A stretch of 64,000 nucleotides of DNA. Origin: Dyella sp. BiH032. Lineage in GTDB: Bacteria > Pseudomonadota > Gammaproteobacteria > Xanthomonadales > Rhodanobacteraceae. Below the pieces are notes generated by a model. The model saw only the letters and a program-made list of their open reading frames with translations, was not told the origin of the DNA and did no database searches. Position numbers and translations under genes: made by a program. Positions 47,811 to 56,537 of this stretch are shown piece after piece (positions within the stretch are counted from its first letter, which is position 1; every line of letters begins with the position of its first letter). The stretch spans positions 1,612,001 through 1,676,000 of the forward strand of contig NZ_CP134867.1 in NCBI RefSeq assembly GCF_031954525.1. The letters run 5' to 3'.

Positions 47811-48257
47811 TCAGTCCCCGGCGGAAGCGCCGAGCGCGCCCTTGGCTTCGGTCGGCGCGTCGCCTTCGGGATGCGCGCCGCTCTCGGCGAAGGCGAGGCA
47901 GACGATGCCCGCCACGATCGCCAGTGCGCCCAGAACGCGCGCCCAGGTCAGCGGCTCGTTGAACAGCCAGACCGAAAACAGCATCACGCTGACCACTTCC
48001 AGGTGCGTCACCGCGAAGGCCGGGCCGATCGGCGCATGCTTGAGCAGGGTCATCCAGGTGAAGAAATTGCCGATGTAGCCGACCACCGCCAGGTAGATCC
48101 ACGGATGGCCGAACACGCGCACGATCCAGGCCCAGTTGGCCTCCGGCGGAAACGCGTGGTTGCCGGCGTACTTGAAGCTCAGCTGCACCACGGTGTCGAA
48201 GGCCACCAGGATCAGGAAGCCGAAGAAATAGAAGCGCCCAAGGCGCGCGGGTTGCAT
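47811..48257 (-). CDS. half-size EamA/SMR-like membrane protein, subunit 2
   Basis: The 148-residue protein has four membrane helices in the EamA/ArnE-ArnF pattern (GFLILVAFDTVVQLSFKYAG, then VGYIGNFFTWMTLLKHAPIGPAFAVTHLEVVSVMLFSVWLFNEPLTWARVLGALAIVAGI). Such half-size DMT proteins work as pairs. I chose ATG 48257 with GGAGG before it rather than the GTG at 48272, which would overlap the next gene upstream. It is four bases from the aminotransferase gene. It probably forms a heterodimer with the 121-residue protein. Confidence 0.85.
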   Translation of the reverse strand: MQPARLGRFYFFGFLILVAFDTVVQLSFKYAGNHAFPPEANWAWIVRVFGHPWIYLAVVGYIGNFFTWMTLLKHAPIGPAFAVTHLEVVSVMLFSVWLFNEPLTWARVLGALAIVAGIVCLAFAESGAHPEGDAPTEAKGALGASAGD

Positions 48258-48261
48258 GCGC

Positions 48262-48627
48262 TCAGCCTCCACCGGCGACTCCCACGATGGCGACGCCGGC
48301 GGTGACCAGCAGGATGCCGGTGACGCGCAGCGGGGTGAGCTTTTCGCGGAACAGGATGCGGCCCGCGATCATGATCACCACGATGTTGATGGAACCGAGC
48401 AGCACGCCTTCGGAGAGATCGACCAGCGACAGGAAGGCGATCCACACCAGGAACTCGGCGACGTAGGACAGGATGCCGACCCAGATCCAGGGGCGCGCGG
48501 CCATGTAGCGCCAGCGCGCCATGCCGTCGCCCGCGGCCGGGTCGCCGGCGGCCGCCTTGAACGCGAGCTGGCCCACCGTGTCGAGGGTGACGTTGAGCAG
48601 CCACAGCGTGATGGCGAGCGGGCTCAT
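48262..48627 (-). CDS. half-size EamA/SMR-like membrane protein, subunit 1
   Basis: The 121-residue protein has four membrane helices (MSPLAITLWLLNVTLDTVGQLAFKAAAG, ILSYVAEFLVWIAFLSLVDLSEGVLLGSINIVVIMIAGRILFREKLTPLRVTGILLVTAGV). This is the ArnE/EmrE-like pattern with a helix 4 of the DMT type. It begins the operon and precedes the second small protein by four bases. Paired genes of this type are typical for flippases such as ArnE/ArnF that move lipid-linked sugars. The cargo here is inferred, not shown. Confidence 0.85.
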   Translation of the reverse strand: MSPLAITLWLLNVTLDTVGQLAFKAAAGDPAAGDGMARWRYMAARPWIWVGILSYVAEFLVWIAFLSLVDLSEGVLLGSINIVVIMIAGRILFREKLTPLRVTGILLVTAGVAIVGVAGGG

Positions 48628-48748
48628 GCGCGCGTTTCGAGCGGCAGGCCGCGAGGGCGAAGAGGTTTCTCGCGAACGGACATCCGGATCTCCACTGTGG
48701 TCCTTGTCACCCGTCGTTACCCGGGCGGCCTGTCAGCCGTGGCGGCGG

Positions 48749-49588
48749 TCAGGCCGCGGCGCGTGCGCCGTCGGCGGTGGTGTTGGCGATCCGGCCGAAG
48801 AAATCGGCGGAGCGGTCGATCAGCAGGCGGCGTTCGCGGTCGATGGTGATCATGTGGTAGCTGTCTTCCAGCAGCAGCATTTCCACGGGACCGGATACGG
48901 AACGCTCGACCAAGTGCGCGTTGCCGACGCTGGCGATGTCATCTTCGGTGGCATGGGCGATCAGGCAGGGCGCGGTGACCTTGGGCAGGTCCCGCTTGAC
49001 CACCGCGGCCATCTTGTACATCTCGGCCAGCGACGGCCATGGATTGCCCGGCAGGCCGGCCGCGGCGCTGTCGCCGCCGAGCATCAGCGAACTGATCTGC
49101 GCGCGGATGCGCTCGTCGCGCAGGCCGTAGGGCTCGTTCTCGTACACCATGCGCTTGCGGCCGATGCCGAGCCGGTCGATCAGCGGGAGCAGGAACGAGA
49201 GCTTGCCGTACCAAGGCGTGGCCCAGCCGTCGTAGCGGAACGTGGCGCCGTAGACGCCCACCCCCTTGACCAGGTCGGGACGGTCGGCGGCCAGCTTCAG
49301 CGCGAGCACGGCGCCCATCGACAGGCCGGCGACGAACAGGTGATCCAGGCCGGCGGCGTAGCGTTCGGCGGCAGCCTTCACGCTGTCGTACCAGTCCGTC
49401 CAGCCGGTGGCGAGCAGGTCCTCGGCATCGCCGCAATGGCCGGCCAGCTGCATGCCATAGACATCGAAGCCGGCGCGGTTGAGGCCCTTGCCGACCAGGC
49501 GCATCTCCGCCGGTGTGCCCGTCAGGCCATGGATGAGCAGCACGCCGGCGCGGCCGCCTTCAAAGCGGAACTCGACGTTCTGGATCAC
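48749..49588 (-). CDS. alpha/beta hydrolase, carboxylesterase/monoacylglycerol-lipase type
   Basis: The 279-residue protein (GTG start at 49588, IQNVEFRFEGG next) has HGLTGTPAEMRLVG (20-33), the nucleophile Ser90 in AGLSMGA, Asp216 or Asp217 in HATEDD and His245 in DSYHM. This is the Est30-like carboxylesterase pattern, with the cap helix omitted or short. It would cleave short- or medium-chain esters or monoacylglycerols in the cytoplasm. It has no signal peptide. Neighbours give no clear pathway. Confidence 0.88.
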   Translation of the reverse strand: MIQNVEFRFEGGRAGVLLIHGLTGTPAEMRLVGKGLNRAGFDVYGMQLAGHCGDAEDLLATGWTDWYDSVKAAAERYAAGLDHLFVAGLSMGAVLALKLAADRPDLVKGVGVYGATFRYDGWATPWYGKLSFLLPLIDRLGIGRKRMVYENEPYGLRDERIRAQISSLMLGGDSAAAGLPGNPWPSLAEMYKMAAVVKRDLPKVTAPCLIAHATEDDIASVGNAHLVERSVSGPVEMLLLEDSYHMITIDRERRLLIDRSADFFGRIANTTADGARAAA

Positions 49589-49719
49589 GACGGGCGGCCC
49601 CCACGGGAAAGGAGGCAAGACAGTACAGCAGAGCGCATGGATTGACGGCTGGTAAGGCGGATGAGGGGAGTCTGGCCGGGGGCTCTTTCTAAAAACTTTC
49701 GATGCCCGCCGGCCCCGGC

Positions 49720-50214
49720 TCAGCGCCCGTTGAAGCGGCTGACCCCGATAGACAGGCCGATGCTCCCCGTGGGATGCGAGCAGTCGCCCAGGTTCTGCGA
49801 GAGATTCACCGCGCCGCTGTTGTAGGTGCCCGAACCCCAGTGGTTGCCGGTCACCACGCCCATGCCCACGCTGCCGTGGACCTGGGGCTGGTTGTAGGTG
49901 GCGTCGTCGCAGTGCGGGCGGGCGGCTTCCGCCTCGGCCTCGTCCTGGGCGGCGGTGCGGCCGCTGGTGTCGCCGTAGTAGACGCCCGGGGCGGGGCGGC
50001 CGGCGGTGGCGGCGCCGGTCGGACGGGCGTTGACCGCATCCATGGCGGGCGGGGCGTCGCGCGGCGTCGCCGGGGCCGGTGCCGTACTGGCGCTGGCCGG
50101 GACGCTGCCGGGCGGGAGCTTGAGGTTGAGGCCGCTTGCTGTCTGCGCCTGGGCGGCAGCGGCAGGCAGGGCGAGGGCGAAGGCGAGCGCGGCGGGGATG
50201 AGCTTGGTGTTCAT
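49720..50214 (-). CDS. exported hypothetical protein (164 aa)
   Basis: The signal peptide MNTKLIPAALAFALALPAAAAQA is followed by a Pro/Ala/Ser-rich region and a C-terminal part with HCDDATYNQPQVHGSVGMGVVTGNHWGSGTYNSGAVNLSQNLGDCSHPTGSIGLSIGV. Gly-rich beta segments and two Cys suggest a small surface barrel fragment or disulfide domain, but I recognise no family. ATG 50214 has GGAGTCTCCCC before it. Function unknown. Confidence 0.65.
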   Translation of the reverse strand: MNTKLIPAALAFALALPAAAAQAQTASGLNLKLPPGSVPASASTAPAPATPRDAPPAMDAVNARPTGAATAGRPAPGVYYGDTSGRTAAQDEAEAEAARPHCDDATYNQPQVHGSVGMGVVTGNHWGSGTYNSGAVNLSQNLGDCSHPTGSIGLSIGVSRFNGR

Positions 50215-50447
50215 GGGGAGACTCCGGGGGCGCTGCCGATAACGGTTGGGGCAGGGAGAGCGTGCACAACGTGGTTTTGATGATTTGCCGTGCGGAGAGT
50301 TCCAGTGCGGAACGCTTGTTCCCTTCGCGGAGGAGACGCCGGTCCTGCAGGGACTCCCTTGGTCGCGGCAGATGGGGCGGGGGCTCGATAAAGTGTTCTA
50401 CGAAGCGAGGCTGTTTTACGGGTTCCCGCTTCTACGCTTCGTAGGTT

Positions 50448-50488
50448 CCCCTCACCCCGGCCCTCTCCCCGGGGGGAGGGAGTGGGGA
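50448..50488 (-). repeat. partial copy of the terminal hairpin of the long repeat
   Basis: In inverse orientation this 41-base piece matches only the last element of the long repeat (CCCCTCACCCCG followed by a CCCTCTCCCC/GGGGGGAGGG palindrome, versus CCCCTCATCCCG and CTTCTCCCC/GGGGAGAAG). It lies in a 292-base gap between the exported protein and the lipoate ligase gene. A further stem ACGAAGCG/CGCTTCGT at 50400-50443 lies next to it. Confidence 0.6.
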
Positions 50489-50506
50489 GTGGAGGCGGCG
50501 CTTGGG

Positions 50507-51283
50507 TTAGGGCACTTCGGCCGTCCACTCGTGCTTGTGGAATTTGTTCGTGGCCAGCTCGCGCGCCCGGGCCAGCTCCTCCGGACGCAGCGCGTCGTCG
50601 CGCAGGCCGTGCAGGCGGCGGAAGGTGTCGATCATGCGCTGGATGACCGCTTCGCGCGGCAGGCCGGTCTGGCTGCGCAGCGGATCGACGCGCTTGGCGG
50701 CGCTGGCGGTGCCTTTGTCGGAGAGTTTCTCCCGGCCGATACGCAGCACCTGCAGCATCTTGGCCGCGTCGATGTCGTAGGCCATGGTCACGTGGTGCAG
50801 CACGGCGCTGCCGTGGCGCGCCTGCGCCGCGCCGCCGATCTTGCCGGCGGCGGAAGCGATGTCGTTGAGCGGCTGGTACCAGGCCTCGATGCCCAGTTCG
50901 CCGAGCGCATCGATCACCCAGGCGTCCATCAGCGCATACGATTCCTGGAAGGAAAGGCCTTCCACCAGGCTGAGCGGCGCATAGAGGGAATAGGTGATGG
51001 TATTGCCCGGCTCGATGAACATCGCGCCACCGCCGCTGATCCGCCGCACCACCTCGATGCCGTGGCGATGCGCGGCATCGCGGTCCACTTCGTTGCGAAG
51101 CGATTGGAAGCGGCCGATCACCACCGCGGGCGAGGCCCATTCCCAGATGCGCAGCGTGGGCTTGCGGCGGCCGGAGGACACTTCTTCGGTAAGGACTTCA
51201 TCCAACGCCATGTGCAGCGCAGGGGGCTGCGGCGCCTCGTGGACCAGCTGCCAGTCGTGCTCGGGCCAGGCGCTGCGGGTCAT
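50507..51283 (-). CDS. lplA: lipoate--protein ligase, catalytic (N-terminal) domain protein
   Basis: The 258-residue protein carries the biotin/lipoate ligase fold with RRISGGGAMFIEPGN (80-94) and the lysine Lys148 in NDIASAAGKIGGAAQARHGSAVLHH. It activates lipoate with ATP and transfers it to the E2 or H-protein lysine. The C-terminal accessory domain is missing from this protein and is instead a separate gene just upstream, overlapping by four bases (ATGA). This bipartite form is known from Thermoplasma. Symbol is by activity; it may be annotated as lipB-like in some genomes. Confidence 0.85.
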   Translation of the reverse strand: MTRSAWPEHDWQLVHEAPQPPALHMALDEVLTEEVSSGRRKPTLRIWEWASPAVVIGRFQSLRNEVDRDAAHRHGIEVVRRISGGGAMFIEPGNTITYSLYAPLSLVEGLSFQESYALMDAWVIDALGELGIEAWYQPLNDIASAAGKIGGAAQARHGSAVLHHVTMAYDIDAAKMLQVLRIGREKLSDKGTASAAKRVDPLRSQTGLPREAVIQRMIDTFRRLHGLRDDALRPEELARARELATNKFHKHEWTAEVP

Positions 51284-51570
51284 GCGCCGGCCCCTTGGTG
51301 CAGGGCGCGGCGCACGGCCACCGCGATCGCCTCGGGCGAGATGCCGTACATCAGCACGTCGGCCGACAGCGCGTCCTGCACGGCATTGGCCAGCTCGGCC
51401 TCACCGGCGAAGGCGCTGAGTCCTTCCAGCGCGGCGTTGATCCGGCGCAACGCTTCGGCCGGCTCCAGGAAGAAGTCGCCGCTCACCTGCACCTGCCGCA
51501 ACTGGCCGGCGTGGACGTCCAGATCCACCACGACCAGCTTGCCGCCGGGCATTTTGTACTCGCCGTGCAT
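51280..51570 (-). CDS. lplB: lipoate--protein ligase accessory (C-terminal) domain protein, LplB-like
   Basis: The 96-residue protein MHGEYKMPGGKLVVVDLDVHAG... VSGDFFLEPAEALRRINAALEGL matches the C-terminal domain that in bacterial LplA follows the ligase core. Here it is a separate gene that ends inside the start of the ligase gene (ATGA overlap), so both are coupled. In Thermoplasma acidophilum LplA and LplB are such a pair and both are needed for activity. Its start at 51570 is the only ATG that gives the whole domain. Confidence 0.8.
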   Translation of the reverse strand: MHGEYKMPGGKLVVVDLDVHAGQLRQVQVSGDFFLEPAEALRRINAALEGLSAFAGEAELANAVQDALSADVLMYGISPEAIAVAVRRALHQGAGA

Positions 51571-51587
51571 GCGTACGCCTCCGGCAT

Positions 51588-51617
51588 GAAAAACGCCGCC
51601 CGGCGGACCGGGCGGCG
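51588..51617 (-). terminator. intrinsic terminator of parC
   Basis: A perfect 10-bp stem CGCCGCCCGG / CCGGGCGGCG with a CGGA loop is followed, on the minus strand, by TTTTT (A-run 51589-51593). It lies seven bases after the parC stop and before lplB, so the lipoate ligase pair is probably transcribed separately. Confidence 0.85.
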
Positions 51618-51623
51618 CATGGA

Positions 51624-53864
51624 TCAACCCGTGGTTTCGATCCTTTCCACGCGGCGCAGGCCGCGCGGCAGCACGCCGCCTCGGGTGGCGCGATTGCCGC
51701 CGAACTCCACCAGGTCCGACCAGCGCAGGGTGAGCTTGCGCTGCCCCGCGTACAGCGTGACCTCGCCCTTGCCTTCGCTCACCACGGCGACGCCCGCGAC
51801 GCGCTCGTCGCCCGAGGCGAGCTTGGCCTTCGGAATCTCGATCAGCTTGTTGCCCTTGCCCTTGTCCAGTTCCGGCAGCTCGGCTACCGAGAACATCAGC
51901 AGATGGCCTTCGGTGGTGACCACGACGATGCGGTCGCGCGATGGGTCGGCGCTGATCTGCGGCGGCAGCACGCGCGCGCCATCGCCCAGCGTGAGCACTT
52001 GCTTGCCGGCCTTGTTGCGGCCGGTGAGCGCCTCGAAGCGGGTGACGAAGCCGTAGCCGAAGTCGGTGGCCAGGATCAGCCGCGTGTCGTTGTCGCCCGC
52101 GCACAGCGCGTCGAAGCTGGCGCCGGCCGGCGGGCTGAAGCGGCCGGTGAGCGGCTCGCCGTTGCCGCGCGCCGAGGGCAGCGTGTGCGCTGGCGTGGAG
52201 TAGGTGCGGCCGGTGGAGTCGATCACCACCACTTGCTGCGTCGTGCGCGCCTTCGCTGCCGCGAGCAGGCTGTCGCCCTCGCGGTAGGAGAGGCCTTCGG
52301 CATCGATGTCGTGGCCCTTGGCCGCGCGGATCCAGCCCTTCTGGCTGAGCACCACCGTGACCGGCTCGCTGGCGACCAGCGCGCTCTCGTCCAGCGCCTG
52401 CGCGGCCTCGCGCTGCACCAGCGGCGAGCGGCGGTCGTCGCCGTACTTGGCCGCGTCGGTGCGCAGTTCTTCCTTGATCAGGCCCTTGAGCTTGGCCGGC
52501 GACTTCAGCAGGACGTTGATGCGCGCGCGCTCTTCTTCCAGCTGGTCGCGCTCGGCATTGATCTTCATCTCCTCGAGGCGGGCCAGCTGGCGCAGCCTGG
52601 TCTCGAGAATGTAGTCGGTCTGCTCTTCGCTGAGCTTGAAGCGCGCCATCAGCACCGGCTTGGGCTCGTCCTCGGTGCGGACGATGCGGATCACTTCGTC
52701 CAGGTTGAGGTAGGCGATGCGCAGGCCTTCCAACAGGTGCAGGCGGCGCTCGACCTTGGCCAGGCGATGCTCCAGCCGGCGCGTCACCGTGGTGGTGCGG
52801 AAGCTCAGCCACTCCGTGAGGATGCGCTTGAGGTCCTTCACCTGCGGGCGGCCGTCCAGGCCGATCATGTTGAGATTGACGCGGTAGCTCTTTTCCAGGT
52901 CCGTGGTGGCGAACAGGTGCTGCATCACCTCGTCCGGATCGATGCGGTTGGAGCGCGGCACGACCACCAGGCGGATCGGGTTCTCGTGGTCGGACTCGTC
53001 GCGCAGGTCCTCGATCATCGGCAGCTTCTTCGCGCGCATCTGCGCGGCGATCTGCTCGAGCACCTTGGACGGGCTGACCTGGTGCGGCAGCGCCGTGATC
53101 ACGATGTTGCCGTCTTCGCGCTGGAACACCGCGCGCGCGCGCAGCGAGCCGGTGCCGTTCTGGTAGATCGCCAGCAGCTCGTTGCGCGGCGTGATGATTT
53201 CCGCCTCGGTCGGATAGTCCGGACCCAGGATGTGCTCGCACAGATCGGCCACGGTCGCGTCCGGATCGTCGAGCAGGCGGATGCAGGCACTGACCACTTC
53301 GCGCAGGTTGTGCGGCGGAATGTCGGTGGCCATGCCCACCGCGATGCCCATCGAGCCGTTGAGCAGCACGTGCGGTACGCGCGCGGGCAGCCAGCTGGGC
53401 TCTTCCAGCGTGCCGTCGAAATTCGGCACCCAGTCCACCGTGCCCTGGCCCAGCTCACCCAGCAGCGCCTCGGCGATGGGGCTGAGCTTGGACTCGGTGT
53501 AGCGCATCGCCGCGAAGCTCTTCGGGTCGTCCGGCGAGCCGAAGTTGCCCTGGCCGTCCACCAGCGGATAGCGGTAGGAGAACGGCTGCGCCATCAGCAC
53601 CATCGCCTCGTAGCACGAGGTGTCGCCATGCGGATGGAATTTGCCGATGACGTCGCCGATGGTGCGCGCGGACTTCTTGGGCTTGGCGGTGGCGGCGAGC
53701 CCCAGCTCGCTCATCGCGTAGATGATGCGGCGCTGCACGGGCTTGAGGCCGTCGCCCACGAAGGGGAGCGCGCGGTCGAGCACCACGTACATGGAGTAAT
53801 CGAGGTAGGCGCGCTCGGCGTATTCCTTGAGCGGGATCTGTTCGAAATTAGCTTGCAGATTCAT
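51624..53864 (-). CDS. parC: DNA topoisomerase IV subunit A
   Basis: The 746-residue enzyme unlinks daughter chromosomes together with ParE. The QRDR region reads [60 protein letters not shown]. Tyr122 is the catalytic tyrosine. Thr82 aligns with E. coli Ser80 and Glu86 with Glu84, the two main quinolone positions. The C-terminal beta-pinwheel carries [27 protein letters not shown] blades. Start at 53864 ([27 protein letters not shown]). Upstream lies the second copy of the long repeat. Confidence 0.96.
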   Translation of the reverse strand: MNLQANFEQIPLKEYAERAYLDYSMYVVLDRALPFVGDGLKPVQRRIIYAMSELGLAATAKPKKSARTIGDVIGKFHPHGDTSCYEAMVLMAQPFSYRYPLVDGQGNFGSPDDPKSFAAMRYTESKLSPIAEALLGELGQGTVDWVPNFDGTLEEPSWLPARVPHVLLNGSMGIAVGMATDIPPHNLREVVSACIRLLDDPDATVADLCEHILGPDYPTEAEIITPRNELLAIYQNGTGSLRARAVFQREDGNIVITALPHQVSPSKVLEQIAAQMRAKKLPMIEDLRDESDHENPIRLVVVPRSNRIDPDEVMQHLFATTDLEKSYRVNLNMIGLDGRPQVKDLKRILTEWLSFRTTTVTRRLEHRLAKVERRLHLLEGLRIAYLNLDEVIRIVRTEDEPKPVLMARFKLSEEQTDYILETRLRQLARLEEMKINAERDQLEEERARINVLLKSPAKLKGLIKEELRTDAAKYGDDRRSPLVQREAAQALDESALVASEPVTVVLSQKGWIRAAKGHDIDAEGLSYREGDSLLAAAKARTTQQVVVIDSTGRTYSTPAHTLPSARGNGEPLTGRFSPPAGASFDALCAGDNDTRLILATDFGYGFVTRFEALTGRNKAGKQVLTLGDGARVLPPQISADPSRDRIVVVTTEGHLLMFSVAELPELDKGKGNKLIEIPKAKLASGDERVAGVAVVSEGKGEVTLYAGQRKLTLRWSDLVEFGGNRATRGGVLPRGLRRVERIETTG

Positions 53865-53991
53865 GCCGTTGCGTTGGGTGGGTGGCGCGCGGGGCGCGTG
53901 GGGCAGGCGGGGGATGGTGCCAGATTGGCGGGGATGGGGACAGCGTGGGGCGGCTTGGGCGCCCTGTGGCGCCTCGCTCCCGCCTGCAGCC

Positions 53992-54448
53992 GTCATTCCG
54001 GCGCACCCCGAAGAGGGGGCAAGGACCGGGACCCAGTGGCGTCACGGCTCGGTTGTCGCGTGATCGCCTGGTTGTCTCGCCCTCTGGGCGAGGGTTTCGC
54101 TCTCCTGCCGGAGAGCGAGTTACTTCTTCTTGCTTGCCCAAGAAGAAGTAACCAAGAAGAAGGGCCCCCTGCGCGGCGCCCTCCGCAGCCTGCGCTGCTC
54201 CGGGTGCGTTGAGGGCTGGCCGGGCTTTTCGACAGGGCATCCATGCCCGAATCGAAAAGGCGGGGACGTCCTGTCCCCGCCCGCCTGCGGCGGCCTGATC
54301 GTCCAGCCCTCACCGCCGCGAAGGGAACCCGGGAGATCAAGAGCGACACGGAGCATCGGGCTGCGCCCTCGCTCTCGTTATGTTTTGGCTGCTTGCCGCG
54401 GTACCGCACTTCTCCTTCTCCCCTCCGGGGAGAAGGCGGGATGAGGGG
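53992..54448 (+). repeat. hairpin-array intergenic repeat, copy 2
   Basis: About 457 bases are the second copy of the element at 30395-30830, in the same orientation and with the same order of elements: GTCATTCCGG (53992-54001), CTCGCCC/GGGCGAG with loop TCT instead of GAA, CTCTCC/GGAGAG, TTACTTCTTCTT/AAGAAGAAGTAA, a long-range stem 54210-54219 with 54303-54312, GTCC-loop stem CGGGGAC/GTCCCCG (54261-54279), AGAGCG/CGCTCT and CTTCTCCCC/GGGGAGAAG. The whole 608-base gap 53865-54472 otherwise shows no gene. Confidence 0.9.
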
Positions 54449-54472
54449 ACCTACGGCGCGCAGCCTTCAACC

Positions 54473-55342
54473 TCACTCACGCTTCACCTCAACCCCCAGC
54501 TTCTCCAACTGCTTCTGCAAACTATCCGGCCCGGCGAGATGTCCGGCGCCGACGGCGACGAAGGTGGTGCCTGGCTGGTGCATGCGTTCGGCGATGGCCT
54601 TGGCCCAGGCCTGGTTGCGCTGGACGAGCATGCGGTCGTAGAGCTCGGGGGTGTCTTTGCGGAGGTCTTCGTCTTCGATGCGGGCGATGGTGTCGGTGTC
54701 GCCGCGGCGCCAGGCGTCGATCAGTTCGCGCAGGCGGGCAGGGCCTTCGGCGACTTCGTCCAGGCTCTGGCGGAGGAAGGACAGCTGCATGGATTCGGGC
54801 ATGTCGGCGAGCATGCGCAGTTGCTGCTCGGCGGTTTCCAGGCCCTGGACGGCCTTGCCGGCTTTCTCCATGCGGGCGCGCAAGGTTCGGTCCACGCCTT
54901 GTGCAGGGTCCATGCCGGCACGGACCAGCGGGGTCATCGCCAGGGTGACCGCGGCGAGCCAGGGGCGCATTGGCTGGAGCGTCGCGGCGCCGCCGGGGAG
55001 TTCGGCCTCGTTCGCGGCGCGTTCGAGCCGGTTGCGGTCGCGCGGCGACAGCTTGGCGGAAAGCGGATGCGCCGGATCGAGGCCGTACTTGAGCACCAGC
55101 GCCTGCATGTTGGCGGGGTTGTCGTCCACCAGCTCGATCAGCAGCGTGCCGCTGGCCTCGAGCGCGCGGTCCAGCGCCTGCGAGGACCAGTTGGTGTCCG
55201 ACGGCAGCAGGTGGACGGTGCCGAACAGGTAGACCGTGGCCTGGTCTTTCCGCGCGACCCAGAGCGCGGGTGTCGCGAAGGCGGGGGCGGCGAGCAGCAG
55301 GCTCAGGACGAGCAGCGCGCAGATACGGCGGAACGGCTTCAA
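54473..55342 (-). CDS. TraB/GumN family protein
   Basis: The 289-residue exported protein has a signal peptide (LVLSLLLAAPAFA) and the family blocks VYLFGTVHLLPSDTNW (GTVH at 41-44), LIELVDDN, GVDRTLRARMEKAGKAVQGLETAEQQLRML and FVAVGAGHLAGPDSL. The conserved GxxH and GAGH histidines plus Glu form the proposed metal site of TIKI/EreA-like hydrolases. GumN homologues occur beside xanthan genes, but no gum operon is here. Role unproven, possibly a metalloprotease or hydrolase. Confidence 0.88.
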   Translation of the reverse strand: MKPFRRICALLVLSLLLAAPAFATPALWVARKDQATVYLFGTVHLLPSDTNWSSQALDRALEASGTLLIELVDDNPANMQALVLKYGLDPAHPLSAKLSPRDRNRLERAANEAELPGGAATLQPMRPWLAAVTLAMTPLVRAGMDPAQGVDRTLRARMEKAGKAVQGLETAEQQLRMLADMPESMQLSFLRQSLDEVAEGPARLRELIDAWRRGDTDTIARIEDEDLRKDTPELYDRMLVQRNQAWAKAIAERMHQPGTTFVAVGAGHLAGPDSLQKQLEKLGVEVKRE

Positions 55343-55400
55343 CGCGGAGACTCCGGGAGGTGGCTGGCCACGGGCCGGGGAAAGCCCGTGGCGGAAGCGA

Positions 55401-56444
55401 TCAGTGGGCGGTGCGCCCGGCTTCGACGTTGTGCAGGAAGCGGATCAGTCCGTCGAAGTAGGTGCGCTGGTCATCGTACATCGCCAGGTGGCTGCCTTTG
55501 GGGCAGAGCAGGAAGCGACCCTGCGGCAGTTTCTTCGCCATGGCCGCCATGTAGGCCGGGTCCATGGTGTCGTACTGCGCGCCGATCACCAGGGTGGGCA
55601 CCTTGATCGCGTGCAGGTCGGCGCTGCGGTCCCAGTGCTCCAGCCTGCCGCTGGCGCCCAGCTCGCTGGGGCCCTGCATCAGCGTGTAGATGTGTTCGTT
55701 CTCGTGTGCGAAGGCGCGCAGCACCGGGTCCGGCCATTGCGCCTGCGGCATGCGCAGTACGTGCTGTTCGTAGTGCATCGGCGTGAGGATCTGCATGTAG
55801 CGCGGATCGGCCGTGCGGCCGCTGGCTTCGAGCTGCTTGGCCTCGGCCAGCAGCTTCGGATCCATCGCGGGCTCCAGCACCTTCTTCGCGTAGGCGTTGT
55901 AGGCGGGGATCGAGTCCATCATGTTGGAGATCACCAGGCACTTGAGGTGCTGCTGGTACTTGAGCGCGTACTCCATCGCGAGGATGCCGCCCCAGGAATG
56001 GCCGAGCAGGCAGAAGTTGTCCTTGTCCAGGTGCAGGGCCTGGCGCACCTGTTCCACTTCCTCCACGAAGCGTTCGGTGGTCCACAGCGCATCGTCCTTG
56101 GGCTGGTCGCTGTAGGCCGACCCGAGCTGGTCGTAGTAGTAGTACTCGACGCCCGCGGCGGGCAGGAAACTGTCGAAGGCCTCGAAATACTCGTGCGTCA
56201 CGCCCGGGCCGCCGTGCAGGAGTAGCAGTTTCAGCTTCGGATTGTTGCCCACGCGCTTGGTCCACACGCGGAACTTGCCCTTGGGCGTGTCGATCTCGAT
56301 GGTCTTCACGCCGCCGCTCAGCACGTCGTCGCGGCCGCTGTTGTCGAAGTAGGAGGTCGGCCGCGAGGGTGCGTCGGCGGCGCTGGCGAAACCGGCGGCG
56401 CAGAGCGCCAGCAGGCTGAGCAGGATGGCCAGTGTGCGCTTCAT
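55401..56444 (-). CDS. prolyl aminopeptidase-like alpha/beta hydrolase, exported
   Basis: The 347-residue protein has a signal peptide (LAILLSLLALCAAGFASAA), HGGPG at 77-81, the nucleophile Ser150 in GHSWGG, and C-terminal GAQYDTMDP and GSHLAMYDDQRTYFDGL with the acid and His. HGGPG plus GHSWGGxLA is the S33 prolyl iminopeptidase signature; the periplasmic form is common in Xanthomonadales. It likely removes N-terminal Pro or acts on related amides. It lies 58 bases from the TraB gene in the same direction. Confidence 0.9.
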   Translation of the reverse strand: MKRTLAILLSLLALCAAGFASAADAPSRPTSYFDNSGRDDVLSGGVKTIEIDTPKGKFRVWTKRVGNNPKLKLLLLHGGPGVTHEYFEAFDSFLPAAGVEYYYYDQLGSAYSDQPKDDALWTTERFVEEVEQVRQALHLDKDNFCLLGHSWGGILAMEYALKYQQHLKCLVISNMMDSIPAYNAYAKKVLEPAMDPKLLAEAKQLEASGRTADPRYMQILTPMHYEQHVLRMPQAQWPDPVLRAFAHENEHIYTLMQGPSELGASGRLEHWDRSADLHAIKVPTLVIGAQYDTMDPAYMAAMAKKLPQGRFLLCPKGSHLAMYDDQRTYFDGLIRFLHNVEAGRTAH

Positions 56445-56537
56445 GGCGTCTCCCCGCGCCGGATGGTGCGCGCACTATCCCGCGCCGGCCGCGTAGCGGC
56501 AAGCACGACGGTAAGGCGGCACTTGGCCCATGTTGCC

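Noticed and set aside
46604..48627. Complete arn (4-amino-arabinose) operon
   Set aside because: Only the aminotransferase and two flippase-like proteins are seen. ArnA, ArnC, ArnD and ArnT are missing, so the name is not justified.
54473..55342. GumN in a xanthan gum operon
   Set aside because: No gum genes are adjacent; only the family domain is shared.
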